DNA of 6,343 bases from an uncultured Ruminococcus sp. (lineage in GTDB: Bacteria > Bacillota_A > Clostridia > Oscillospirales > Ruminococcaceae). Below, piece by piece: positions 1 through 6,045 of this stretch (positions are counted from its first letter, which is position 1; each line of letters begins with the position of its first letter). The stretch is taken from contig CALFMA010000067.1 of the NCBI GenBank assembly GCA_937880065.1, positions 1-6,343 of the forward strand, written 5' to 3'. Made by a program: the position numbers and the translations under genes. The notes under the pieces were generated by a model. The model saw only the letters and a list, made by a program, of their open reading frames with translations, was not told the DNA's origin and made no database searches.

Positions 1-24
1 ACAATTCTTTAAGGAAGAAAAATA

Positions 25-765
25 ATGAAAAAATATGTAATTGGCGTTGATGGTGGAAACACTAAAACAGATTATTTATTATATGATATTGAAGGGAATT
101 TTGTAGATGGTGTAAGATGTGGCACATGTAGTCATGAATCGCCAAAAATTGGTTCATTCAATGGTGCATACATTGAAATGAATAACCAAATCACAAACCT
201 TCTAGAACGAAACAATTTAACAATTGAAGATGTTGAATCTGGTGCATTTGGACTTGCAGGTGTTGATGCTCCATTTCAAAAAAAAGCATTAGAAGAAGCT
301 GTTGAAAAAATCGGTTTTAAAAATTATCAAGTAGTAAATGATGGTTTTTTAGGTATTAAAGCTGCGTCTCCAACTGGTACAGGTGTTTGTTCAATTAATG
401 GTACAGGTACTGTAAATGTTGGTATTGATGAAGATGGAAAATGGATGCAAGTTGGAGGAATCGGATATGTTGCTGGAGACGAAGGCGGTGGCTCATTCCT
501 AGCAAGAGCTGCAGTTAGAATTGCCTTTGACGAAGCATTTAGATTTGGACCAAAAACAAAAGTAACTGAAGACGTATTTAAAATGTACGATATTGAATCA
601 AAAAAAGAGTTTAGTGATGCAATTGTTGGTAAAAGAATTGATTCTACATATTTAATTAAATCTTTATTTAATCGTGCAAATGAAGGAGATGCTCCTGCTA
701 TAAAAGTTTTAGAAACAGCGGGTGAAAATATGGGTAGATCAACAGCAGGTGTAATTGCTGAAACT
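25..765 (+). pseudogene. BadF/BadG/NAGK-type sugar kinase (ASKHA ATPase), C-terminally truncated at a sequence junction
   Basis: The product looks like a cytoplasmic N-acetylglucosamine-kinase-like member of the BadF/BadG/BcrA/BcrD ATPase family, which uses ATP to phosphorylate amino sugars or to drive related reactions. Visible motifs are the phosphate-1 loop VDGGNTKTD (residues 8-16), VVNDG (103-107), phosphate-2 SINGTGTV (123-130) and GDEGGGSFLARAA (151-163). An AAGGAAG ribosome binding site at 11-17 lies 8 bases before the ATG. Family members are usually about 300-320 residues. Here family-like sequence ends near residue 246 (GVIAE), where a Val-rich stretch begins. The frame stays open to a stop at 964-966, but codons after about 765 are the antisense of the Thr-rich gene on the other strand, so the last ~67 residues are not a real C-terminus. 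Codon use is much more AT-rich than in the rest of the window, suggesting another source genome. The family is fairly sure; the exact substrate is not. Confidence 0.75.
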
Positions 766-772
766 TTAGTTG
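755..772. other. Probable chimeric junction between two unrelated sequences
   Basis: Left of here the + strand carries a conserved kinase. Right of here the - strand carries a Thr-rich secreted protein. Each reading frame runs through the boundary into the antisense of the other, so both genes lose their C-termini at one point. Base composition and codon use change at the same place. No transposon ends, target-site duplication or long repeat is visible at the join. An assembly or cloning chimera is the simplest reading; a genuine deletion or inversion is possible. Confidence 0.7.
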
Positions 773-1187
773 TAGTTGTTGCAGCTGTTTCTGTAGTAGT
801 AACAGTTGCAGATGTTGTTGAAGGCTTTGTAGTTCCTTCTGTTTTATTATCCTTGTTGGGTTTTGCCATTGCACTATTGAAAGAAACGCTTATAGAAGGC
901 AGTTCTTTAAGTGCGGACGAACCATTCATTCCTGATGTTGTTACGGTGCTTGTAGCAGCCGTATAAGAGATTTTGCTTGTTGTGGTTCTGGGTGTTGTTC
1001 TGATAGAAGTTACTGCAGCTACATTAGCCAATTCTTCGCTTTGGACTTCATAAATGTTTTGAACATCATTATTCGGAGTTACTGACTTAACAATCGGTGA
1101 TGTAGCAATTACACCGAAAGTTCCGCCGAATATGCAAGTGGAAACTCCTCCGATAATTAGTGCTGCAATTTTAGCTTTTCTCATCAA
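765..1187 (-). CDS. N-terminal fragment of a membrane-anchored or secreted Thr-rich protein, unknown function
   Basis: I do not recognise this protein. It starts at ATG 1184-1182, or at the adjacent TTG 1187-1185; a GGAAAGGA ribosome binding site sits 7 bases before the ATG and favours that codon. The N-terminus is basic (MRKAK) followed by a hydrophobic segment (about residues 7-29), so it is a signal peptide or membrane anchor. The only Cys in this segment follows V-S-T, a poor lipobox, so a lipoprotein is unlikely. From about residue 60 the chain is rich in Thr and Ser (TTPRTTT, TTTETAATTTT), like the linkers of extracellular Ruminococcus proteins. Real sequence stops near residue 140 at the junction around 765. 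The frame continues to 327 only because it reads the antisense of the kinase. The missing C-terminus probably held the functional domain. A promoter lies just upstream (1217-1245). Confidence 0.55.
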
Positions 1188-1216
1188 CTCATCCTTTCCT
1201 CGAAAAGCATTCGTTT

Positions 1217-1245
1217 ATTATACAATCCGAAAGGGACTGTATCAT
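1217..1245 (-). promoter_or_regulatory. Sigma-A-type promoter of the Thr-rich protein gene, with inverted repeat at the -35
   Basis: Read on the - strand, ATGATA (1245-1240, 4 of 6 matches to TTGACA) is followed after 17 bases by a perfect TATAAT (1222-1217). The start codon lies about 33 bases downstream with a ribosome binding site between. An inverted repeat TGTATC/GATACA (1238-1243 and 1254-1259) overlaps the -35 element and could be an operator. Predicted from sequence only. Confidence 0.5.
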
Positions 1246-1680
1246 TGAAAGTCGATACAAACGCATCGCAATCAACTGTGATAATACTACCACATCCGAG
1301 AAAAAATAGCAACACTTTTCAAAACTTTTCCATTTTACGAACAAATAAGAAGAACGGGAAATTTTTCTTTTTGTGCAGTTTGCTCATAAATTATATGAAC
1401 TAAAAATGAATACAGAATATTAATTAACACGAATTTCCGAAATTACCGATTCGAAAAGTTACAACAAGGTTACAGTAAAATAATACTATTTGTAAAACTA
1501 TTCGTGCAATAACCCTAATAAAAAATTTATATGCTTATTTCTTAACGGTATTACGCATATTTTTGGAATTTACAGAATACATACCGTAATAAATAAATAG
1601 CAACAGCAGGTTACAGATTGTAACCGATAACCAAGGGTATAACAGGAAAATTCGATTTTTTATTGGTCATTTTTAATAAA
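1246..1680. other. AT-rich intergenic region with GTTACA boxes; no gene seen
   Basis: No credible reading frame with a ribosome binding site is visible on either strand. The stretch holds four GTTACA-type hexamers: a direct pair at 1458-1463 and 1469-1474, exactly 11 bp apart, and an inverted pair at 1610-1615 and 1619-1624 inside the palindrome GGTTAC-5-GTAACC (1609-1625). AATTTC-C-GAAATT at 1432-1444 is another short inverted repeat. All are possible protein-binding sites. The region probably separates the helicase-loader terminator from the next - strand gene. Confidence 0.45.
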
Positions 1681-1687
1681 AACGAGA

Positions 1688-1724
1688 ATTTTCGCAAAAT
1701 ACAGAGCAATTTTATTGCGAAAAT
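1688..1724 (-). repeat. 10-bp inverted repeat downstream of the replication operon
   Basis: ATTTTCGCAA (1688-1697) pairs with TTGCGAAAAT (1715-1724) around a 17-base loop. It lies just beyond the stronger terminator hairpin on the - strand and may be a backup hairpin, or may stabilise the 3' end if transcription reads through. Confidence 0.4.
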
Positions 1725-1730
1725 GAAAAC

Positions 1731-1760
1731 AACTGCCGAAAAAACCTGTTTTCGGCAGTT
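1731..1760 (-). terminator. Rho-independent terminator of the dnaD-dnaC operon
   Basis: A perfect 12-bp stem, AACTGCCGAAAA (1731-1742) with TTTTCGGCAGTT (1749-1760), has a 6-base loop and begins 12 bases after the helicase-loader stop codon. On the - strand it is followed by a T-rich tract (GTTTTCATTTTC). On the + strand it is followed by ATATTTTTTAATTT, so it could also stop + strand transcripts. Confidence 0.75.
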
Positions 1761-1772
1761 ATATTTTTTAAT

Positions 1773-2738
1773 TTATTGCATTGACTTTTGCTTTTTCTGT
1801 AGTCTTATATCATCGCCTTTGAACTCAAGACAGTTATAAATTGTGATTATTCTTGATGCGATTTTACCGCCGTAACGTGCTGAAATGGCAGAAAAATCAA
1901 GGTTTGTATTTATAATAGTAGGAAGATTTTTCACAAGTCGGCTGTTGATAATATTGTAAATTGCGGAGTTGTAGAACTTTGATTCGAACTCAGTTCCGAG
2001 GTCGTCAAGGATAAGCAGGTCAACATCGCAGACTAAATCAAGCATTTCCGTTGACTTTTCGTGGCTGAAATGCTCCTTTTCGATGTCACGGAGGATATTC
2101 ATAGTTGAATCGTAAATTACGCTGTAACCTTTTTTCAGCACTTCATTGGCAATTGCAAGGGAAATATGAGTTTTTCCAAGTCCTGTATTGCCGAAAATCA
2201 GTATACTTTCTGAATTTCTGCTGAATTGTGCGGCATAATTTTTGGTGAAACTGAGAATTCTTTCCATAGCCGCATAGTCGCCGCCCTTGTAAAAATCAAG
2301 GCTGAATGTGTTGAAACTTGAAAGGCTTAACTGGGCTTTCTGATTGAGTGCCTCAGTTGTAAGCTTAGCTGTAAGGCGGTTGAAACAGTCGCAGAAAATA
2401 CCGTTGATATAGCCTGTATCGCCGCATTTCGGGCAGCTGTAATTCATAGCAAGGTAGTCGGAGGGGTAGCCGTTGGCTGAAAGAAGCTGTTCCGCAACCT
2501 CCTGCGCTCCGAGATTATTTCTTTTCACCTGTTCGATTTTTTCGCTTACATCAGCACCTTTTGCCTCGCTGATAATGCGAATAAGCTCTTTTCCCGTATT
2601 GTAAAGAGCGTCGTTTATTTCCTTTATTTCGGGAATTTTCTCATTTATTTCCGCAATACGCCGGTCATTTTCGGCAATAGCCTTTGCACGACGCTGTGAC
2701 AGAATGGCGTGGGCTTTATCAAAAATTTCGCTGTCCAA
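1773..2738 (-). CDS. dnaC: DnaC/DnaI-like AAA+ ATPase, replicative helicase loader
   Basis: This 321-residue cytoplasmic ATPase belongs to the DnaC/DnaI/IstB group, which loads the replicative helicase onto DNA during initiation and restart. The N-terminal ~95 residues are helical and charged, as expected for the helicase-binding part. Four cysteines (C102, C105, C116, C118; CPKCGDTG and CDC) form a zinc-finger-like element as in DnaI. The AAA+ core shows Walker A GNTGLGKT (183-190), Walker B LLILDDLG (241-248), a sensor-1-like INTNL (276-280), a candidate Arg finger in ARYGGKIASRI (288-298) and a sensor-2 Arg in DDIRLQ (309-314). The start is TTG (2738-2736). Its ribosome binding site GGCGGTGA directly follows the stop of the upstream DnaD-like gene, so translation is probably coupled. 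IstB from an insertion sequence is unlikely, because no transposase is present and the partner is a DnaD protein. Confidence 0.9.
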   Translation of the reverse strand: MDSEIFDKAHAILSQRRAKAIAENDRRIAEINEKIPEIKEINDALYNTGKELIRIISEAKGADVSEKIEQVKRNNLGAQEVAEQLLSANGYPSDYLAMNYSCPKCGDTGYINGIFCDCFNRLTAKLTTEALNQKAQLSLSSFNTFSLDFYKGGDYAAMERILSFTKNYAAQFSRNSESILIFGNTGLGKTHISLAIANEVLKKGYSVIYDSTMNILRDIEKEHFSHEKSTEMLDLVCDVDLLILDDLGTEFESKFYNSAIYNIINSRLVKNLPTIINTNLDFSAISARYGGKIASRIITIYNCLEFKGDDIRLQKKQKSMQ

Positions 2739-2750
2739 AAAATCACCGCC

Positions 2751-3731
2751 TTATACATTATTAATAAGCATTTTATATTTGTCGGGGTCGAAGCCGTCGG
2801 AAGCGGCAGGTGAACCCGATTTTCTTCTTTTGTATTCCTCCTCGGCATTTTTCACGTCGCTGACAGATGAATAGCCTGAAAGTTTCCAGGATTCGAGAAT
2901 TTTATTTATGTATTCAAAGGAAACCTTGTTGATTTGCTCAACGGTTTTTTCATATGCAAGATGAATCATATCAAGGGGAAGTCTGTCAGCCTGCCATTTT
3001 GTAATCATTTTCTGCTGATTTGTGGTGGGATTCTGACGGAGTTCAAATATACGCTTGATTTCATTTGTAAAATCACGAGCCTGATTTCTGCGTTCAATCT
3101 CGGCTGTGGCAAGTTCAAGGGTAGTGATTTCATTTTCTGCCCAATCCGAGGCGATTTTCTCAATATATTTGGGATTTGTTTTGTCAGCGTCAATGCAGTA
3201 TCCCAGCAATGTGAGGATTACCTCGTTTCCAAGGCTGAGATAGTCTGACATCCATATTAAAGTATTCTGCATAGCAGGGGTGAGAGTTCCAAGAAGTGTT
3301 TCGGAAATTCTGAAAAGGTCGGAAATATTTTCGTTAGCCGCAAGAATATCAGCTATTTCCGAGGGGTGAAGCTGTGTAGTTTTCAGCGGAGCATTTCCAA
3401 GGGGAGCAGTTGGCTGTGCAGGTGTATCGGCAGCGATTTCCTTTACAGGCTCAATTATAGGCTGAGCAGCGGGAGCTGATGCCGAAGTTGAAGCCGAAGT
3501 TGAAAGAACATTTACCTGCTGCCAGAATAAGACCGCATCTGCAACTTTTTCCGTGCCAACTCCTGTGTTGGCGGAAATTTCCTCTGCTGTGAGATTTTTT
3601 TCGCTGTGTCGGAGGAGATAAAGGAGAACCTTAATCTGACTTTCGTCGGCAATTTTAAGAAGATTATCTGCAACAATACAAGGGACACCAAACATAGTTC
3701 CCCATATTCCGCTATTTACTTTGTAATCCAC
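2751..3731 (-). CDS. DnaD/DnaB-like replication initiation protein with two tandem DnaD domains
   Basis: Proteins of this family remodel origin DNA and recruit the helicase loader during initiation and PriA-dependent restart in Firmicutes. The 326 residues divide into an N-terminal winged-helix-like part (about 1-75; KVLLYLLRHSEKNLTAEEISANTGV), an Ala/Ser/Thr/Pro-rich linker (77-118), a first DnaD-type helical domain (about 120-215, ending in YIEKIASDW) and a second (about 220-295, with YINKILESW, matching the family YxxxIxxxW motif). The tail is charged. The start is GTG (3731-3729), seven bases after a strong AAGGAGG. In-frame upstream codons lack such a site. The gene ends 12 bases before its operon partner, the DnaC-like loader, fitting a loading complex. 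Its linker contains a 12-base tandem repeat. The family is sure; the DnaD versus DnaB label is less so. Confidence 0.88.
   Translation of the reverse strand: MDYKVNSGIWGTMFGVPCIVADNLLKIADESQIKVLLYLLRHSEKNLTAEEISANTGVGTEKVADAVLFWQQVNVLSTSASTSASAPAAQPIIEPVKEIAADTPAQPTAPLGNAPLKTTQLHPSEIADILAANENISDLFRISETLLGTLTPAMQNTLIWMSDYLSLGNEVILTLLGYCIDADKTNPKYIEKIASDWAENEITTLELATAEIERRNQARDFTNEIKRIFELRQNPTTNQQKMITKWQADRLPLDMIHLAYEKTVEQINKVSFEYINKILESWKLSGYSSVSDVKNAEEEYKRRKSGSPAASDGFDPDKYKMLINNV
3481..3504 (-). repeat. Two tandem copies of a 12-base unit in the DnaD-like linker
   Basis: GCCGAAGTTGAA occurs twice in a row on the + strand, encoding a repeated STSA-like unit in the Ser/Ala-rich linker. The unit is a multiple of three, so gain or loss would change only linker length, not the frame. 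Confidence 0.7.
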
Positions 3732-3737
3732 GAAAAA

Positions 3738-3745
3738 ACCTCCTT
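3738..3745 (-). promoter_or_regulatory. Strong Shine-Dalgarno site fixing the GTG start of the DnaD-like gene
   Basis: ATAAGGAGG on the - strand is close to perfectly complementary to the 16S 3' end and lies about 7 bases before GTG 3731. It supports the non-ATG start. Confidence 0.75.
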
Positions 3746-3823
3746 ATATATTGCTTCACCAACTAATTCTTCAAGAGTTAATTTGCGGAGCAATGAAAAA
3801 TCACATTTACGTAAGTAATATTT

Positions 3824-3852
3824 ATTATATCACATTTTCACATCTTTGTCAC
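3824..3852 (-). promoter_or_regulatory. Sigma-A-type promoter of the dnaD-dnaC operon
   Basis: Read on the - strand, GTGACA (3852-3847, 5 of 6 matches to TTGACA) is followed after 17 bases by a perfect TATAAT (3829-3824). Transcription would begin near 3817, giving a leader of about 86 bases before the GTG start. This is the best promoter match in the window. Confidence 0.65.
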
Positions 3853-3896
3853 TATGGCATTTTAGACAATCAATGATATATTTTTTTGTATAAAAT

Positions 3897-3922
3897 TCCC
3901 CGATGAAAAAATTCATCGGGGA
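3897..3922 (-). terminator. Rho-independent terminator of the sigma/anti-sigma operon
   Basis: A perfect 11-bp stem, TCCCCGATGAA (3897-3907) with TTCATCGGGGA (3912-3922), closes a 4-base AAAA loop. It begins 8 bases after the anti-sigma stop codon. On the - strand the tail is ATTTTATAC, a modest T-tract. The stem stability makes termination likely. It also isolates the replication promoter from read-through. Confidence 0.8.
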
Positions 3923-3930
3923 TTATTATT

Positions 3931-5334
3931 TTATCCGTTTACATCAAAATATTCGCCGAAATTATTGCCGCTAACGTCAAAGGAAACATAAATTTTATCC
4001 TTTACATTGTCATCGGCAAAAAATGCAATCTGCACATCTGCTGATTCACCGGGTTCAAGAAGAAGGTAGTTTTTACTGCCTTTCTGCTCGCTGTCAAAAG
4101 CTACGGAAAACCAATGAGACTGACTTTCTCCGCCAAGTATGGAATTATAAACAGAATATTCGCCCTGTGCTTCCCAGTACGCAATAGGCTCACCGTCCTC
4201 CATGATGAACATAATAGGACTTATGCATATTTCATTTTCAACATTGGCTGTATTTGTATATGTCACGTTCATTTTCAGTATGTGCATAGGCAGGATTTCT
4301 TCGGAGATAATCTCATCATTTGTATCAACACCATCACCACGTTTTACAGTAGTACGAATGTTTTCAATGATATTTCCGTTTTCGTCCATAAGGTGACTGA
4401 AATCGGTTTCATCTCCGCAGCCGTCTGTTGTTATTCCGTCAAAGCTGTCTGTAAGCTCAAAACTATTGAGAGTAATATCATATCCATCGTGCATTCCTGC
4501 TCCACTATAAGGCTTGCTTACGGTGTCACCGATAGTTCTTACATTTTCCTCGTAGGCATAAGTTTCCGGAGGTGTAAAAGAATCGGACTGATAATTGCTC
4601 TCGTCAAGCCACGGAATATAATCTCCGTGAAGCTTTTCCTCTGTGGGATAAAGAGTTATATTGTCAATGATTTTCAGCAGATCCTCATGAGAAATATCCC
4701 TAGTTATGGATATATCAAGAACATAACTTGTTCCCTCAAAGCTTACAAATACTTCTCTTGTATAAGGATTTTCATTGAAAAACACATGAGGTTCACGGTA
4801 GTTTATAAGTGCTGTTTTTCCCTCTGCTTCATAAGTTTCACATTCTGCTGAAAAGGGCAGGGACAGTTCAAGAGTCATATCATTGGGGAGCTTGTAAAAC
4901 AGCGGAGAAATTGCGCCCTTAATCTCATCGCTGTCAAGGGTAAAGCCGCCCTTTTCCGTAGAGGGAACATATCCCTCAGGCACCCAGCCGAATTCATAAA
5001 ACATATACTTTGGAGCCTCAGTATTTTCCGTATCAGCCACAGGTGTCTGAATTGAAATTGTATTTTCATAGTTTGCTGTTTTTTCGATTTTTGCTGTCAG
5101 CTTTTCATAGGCGAAAACCGAAAGGGGAATAGCTGCTGTAACAGCCACCGCCGCCGCAATAATTGCCAATCCACGCTTTTTATTGAAAGTCTTTTTTGTC
5201 ATAGTAACCCTCCTCAGCATCTGCTGTTTGTTCAGTTTGTAATGTTCGGAAAAAATATGCTCCTCATCGGAGGAAAAAGCGTCCTCAACAATTTTTTTCC
5301 ATTCTTTTTCATTGGGAAAATCATTTTTATTCAT
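3931..5334 (-). CDS. Membrane-anchored anti-sigma factor with DUF4367-like and C-terminal Ig-like extracellular domains
   Basis: This is probably the anti-sigma factor that holds the ECF sigma factor encoded just upstream. With the start at ATG 5334 the product has 467 residues. This start overlaps the sigma gene by 8 bases and has AGAGGAG 9 bases before it; the frame is open back to a TTG at 5382, but that has no better ribosome site. Residues 1-54 are cytoplasmic and charged, including EEHIFSEHYKLNKQQMLRR, which resembles the short N-terminal element of Firmicute anti-sigma proteins. One membrane helix spans about 55-76. Outside the cell, residues ~105-230 (FGWVPEGYVP ... DLLKIIDNITLYP) resemble DUF4367-type sensor domains. 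Residues ~265-460 form a second beta-rich domain (IGDTV, LKMNVTYTNT, LLLEPGESADVQIAF) resembling DUF4352/telokin-like folds. No catalytic motif is seen. The anti-sigma role is inferred from gene order and layout; the domain names are by resemblance. Confidence 0.72.
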   Translation of the reverse strand: MNKNDFPNEKEWKKIVEDAFSSDEEHIFSEHYKLNKQQMLRRVTMTKKTFNKKRGLAIIAAAVAVTAAIPLSVFAYEKLTAKIEKTANYENTISIQTPVADTENTEAPKYMFYEFGWVPEGYVPSTEKGGFTLDSDEIKGAISPLFYKLPNDMTLELSLPFSAECETYEAEGKTALINYREPHVFFNENPYTREVFVSFEGTSYVLDISITRDISHEDLLKIIDNITLYPTEEKLHGDYIPWLDESNYQSDSFTPPETYAYEENVRTIGDTVSKPYSGAGMHDGYDITLNSFELTDSFDGITTDGCGDETDFSHLMDENGNIIENIRTTVKRGDGVDTNDEIISEEILPMHILKMNVTYTNTANVENEICISPIMFIMEDGEPIAYWEAQGEYSVYNSILGGESQSHWFSVAFDSEQKGSKNYLLLEPGESADVQIAFFADDNVKDKIYVSFDVSGNNFGEYFDVNG

Positions 5335-5839
5335 TGCCTGCATCTCCTCTCTGAGATATGAGTTTTTTTCTTGCCCGTTCAAATCTTTTCCGCACGTTTG
5401 ATTCTGTCATATTCATTTGCTGTGCAATTTCACGCCATTGAAGCTCGTCCCTGCACCGAAGCAAAATGATTTTTCTGTCAGTTTCGTTTAGAATGTCAAG
5501 TAATCCGTCATTTTCGCCCATATTGATTTCAAATCCCGAAGCCGTGTCGGGAATTGTGTTTATACTGTCGTCCATGGGCTGTAATCTGTCATAATTCCGC
5601 ATGTTTTTCCTGTAAATGTCAATGGCTGAATTTTTTATGGTTTTCACTATATAGCTTTTGGTTTTCGGGGAATTGACATCGCCGATTTTTCCGATTTTCC
5701 TTATTATATTCATAAATGCGTCGGAAACGGCATCCTCGGCATCTGAGGAATTTTTTAGAACGGAAAAAGCAATACGGTACATTGGCTGTTCGTAGATTTC
5801 ATACAGCTTATTGAGTTTTTCCGTTTCAGCATTTGTCAT
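5327..5839 (-). CDS. ECF-type RNA polymerase sigma factor (sigma-70 family)
   Basis: This 170-residue protein has the size and two-domain plan of extracytoplasmic-function sigma factors, which redirect RNA polymerase to a small regulon when released from an anti-sigma factor. The sigma-2 region covers about residues 11-80 (YRIAFSVLKNSSDAEDAVSDAFMNI, then SYIVKTIKNSAIDIYRK, the -10-binding part). The sigma-4 region covers about 112-160, with the helix-turn-helix LQWREIAQQMNMTESNVRKRFERARKKL contacting the -35. The linker is short and there is no sigma-3. The start is ATG 5839-5837 with GAGGTGA just upstream. The gene overlaps the anti-sigma gene by 8 bases, so the two are translationally coupled. 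The family is very sure; the ECF subgroup and target promoters are unknown. Confidence 0.9.
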   Translation of the reverse strand: MTNAETEKLNKLYEIYEQPMYRIAFSVLKNSSDAEDAVSDAFMNIIRKIGKIGDVNSPKTKSYIVKTIKNSAIDIYRKNMRNYDRLQPMDDSINTIPDTASGFEINMGENDGLLDILNETDRKIILLRCRDELQWREIAQQMNMTESNVRKRFERARKKLISQRGDAGNE

Positions 5840-5855
5840 TGCATCACCTCATTTT

Positions 5856-5867
5856 TGAAACGTTTCA
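5856..5867. promoter_or_regulatory. Perfect 12-bp palindrome TGAAACGTTTCA in the sigma gene leader
   Basis: It lies between the -10-like element of the sigma gene (5871-5876) and its ribosome binding site, where a repressor would block transcription. The sequence with central CG is of the LacI-family operator/cre style but two bases shorter than a standard cre site. The half TGAAAC also resembles ECF -35 elements. Function is inferred. Confidence 0.5.
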
Positions 5868-5870
5868 TAT

Positions 5871-5891
5871 ATTATAACGATTTATTGTTAT
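5871..5891 (-). promoter_or_regulatory. -10 element of the sigma operon overlapped by a near-perfect palindrome
   Basis: TATAAT on the - strand (5876-5871) lies 32 bases before the sigma start codon. No good -35 is seen 16-18 bases upstream, so the promoter may need an activator. ATAACGAT (5874-5881) and ATTGTTAT (5884-5891) form an inverted repeat with one mismatch around TT, overlapping the -10. Confidence 0.4.
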
Positions 5892-5981
5892 GGTTATGTG
5901 ACAATATCCTTGAAAAAAGCACAAAATTGGTGAATTTGAAATGCTTTTGAGCAATTTTTGCGTAGACAATTATTTGAAGAA

Positions 5982-6010
5982 TTGTTACAATGTTAATAGA
6001 TATATATAAT
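5982..6010 (+). promoter_or_regulatory. Sigma-A-type promoter of the CBM22 glycanase gene
   Basis: TTGTTA (5982-5987, 4 of 6 matches to TTGACA) and a perfect TATAAT (6005-6010) are 17 bases apart. Transcription would start near 6017, giving a leader of about 29 bases. An inverted repeat ACAATT/AATTGT (5966-5971 and 5980-5985) overlaps the -35. Confidence 0.6.
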
Positions 6011-6022
6011 GCTTATAAGCAT
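6009..6022. promoter_or_regulatory. Perfect 14-bp palindrome ATGCTTATAAGCAT at the glycanase transcription start
   Basis: The palindrome covers the end of the -10 and the predicted +1, a classic repressor position. Its regulator is not identifiable from this window. Confidence 0.55.
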
Positions 6023-6045
6023 AAATTTCAAAAGGGGGAATTCTT

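Noticed and set aside
25..966. A single 313-residue kinase reading to the stop at 964-966
   Set aside because: Residues after ~246 are Val-rich antisense of a Thr-rich gene and do not fit the family C-terminus.
327..1187. A single 286-residue - strand secreted protein
   Set aside because: Residues after ~141 are the exact antisense of the conserved kinase, so only the N-terminal half is credible.
1188..1772. Structured RNA, tRNA or CRISPR repeats in the largest gene-free stretch
   Set aside because: I see only short inverted repeats and a terminator; no cloverleaf, regular repeat-spacer pattern or known riboswitch core.
2645..3248. Short frames on both strands overlapping the replication genes
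   Set aside because: They are out-of-frame or antisense shadows of well-supported DnaC and DnaD genes.
1773..3731. IstB/phage origin: the ATPase plus DnaD protein as an insertion sequence or prophage replication module
   Set aside because: No transposase, integrase, inverted terminal repeats or phage genes are nearby, and the DnaI-like zinc cysteines with a two-domain DnaD partner fit the chromosomal helicase-loading pair. A phage source cannot be fully excluded.
3807..3814. TTACGTAA palindrome just downstream of the dnaD promoter
   Set aside because: Eight bases in an AT-rich leader is expected by chance; no second copy supports it.
4114..4851. A 245-residue + strand open frame
   Set aside because: It lies wholly antisense to the anti-sigma gene, has no ribosome site and has a Cys/Ile/Phe-rich composition typical of shadow frames.
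5335..5382. Extending the anti-sigma protein upstream to TTG 5382
   Set aside because: It would lengthen the overlap with the sigma gene to 56 bases and has no better ribosome site than ATG 5334.
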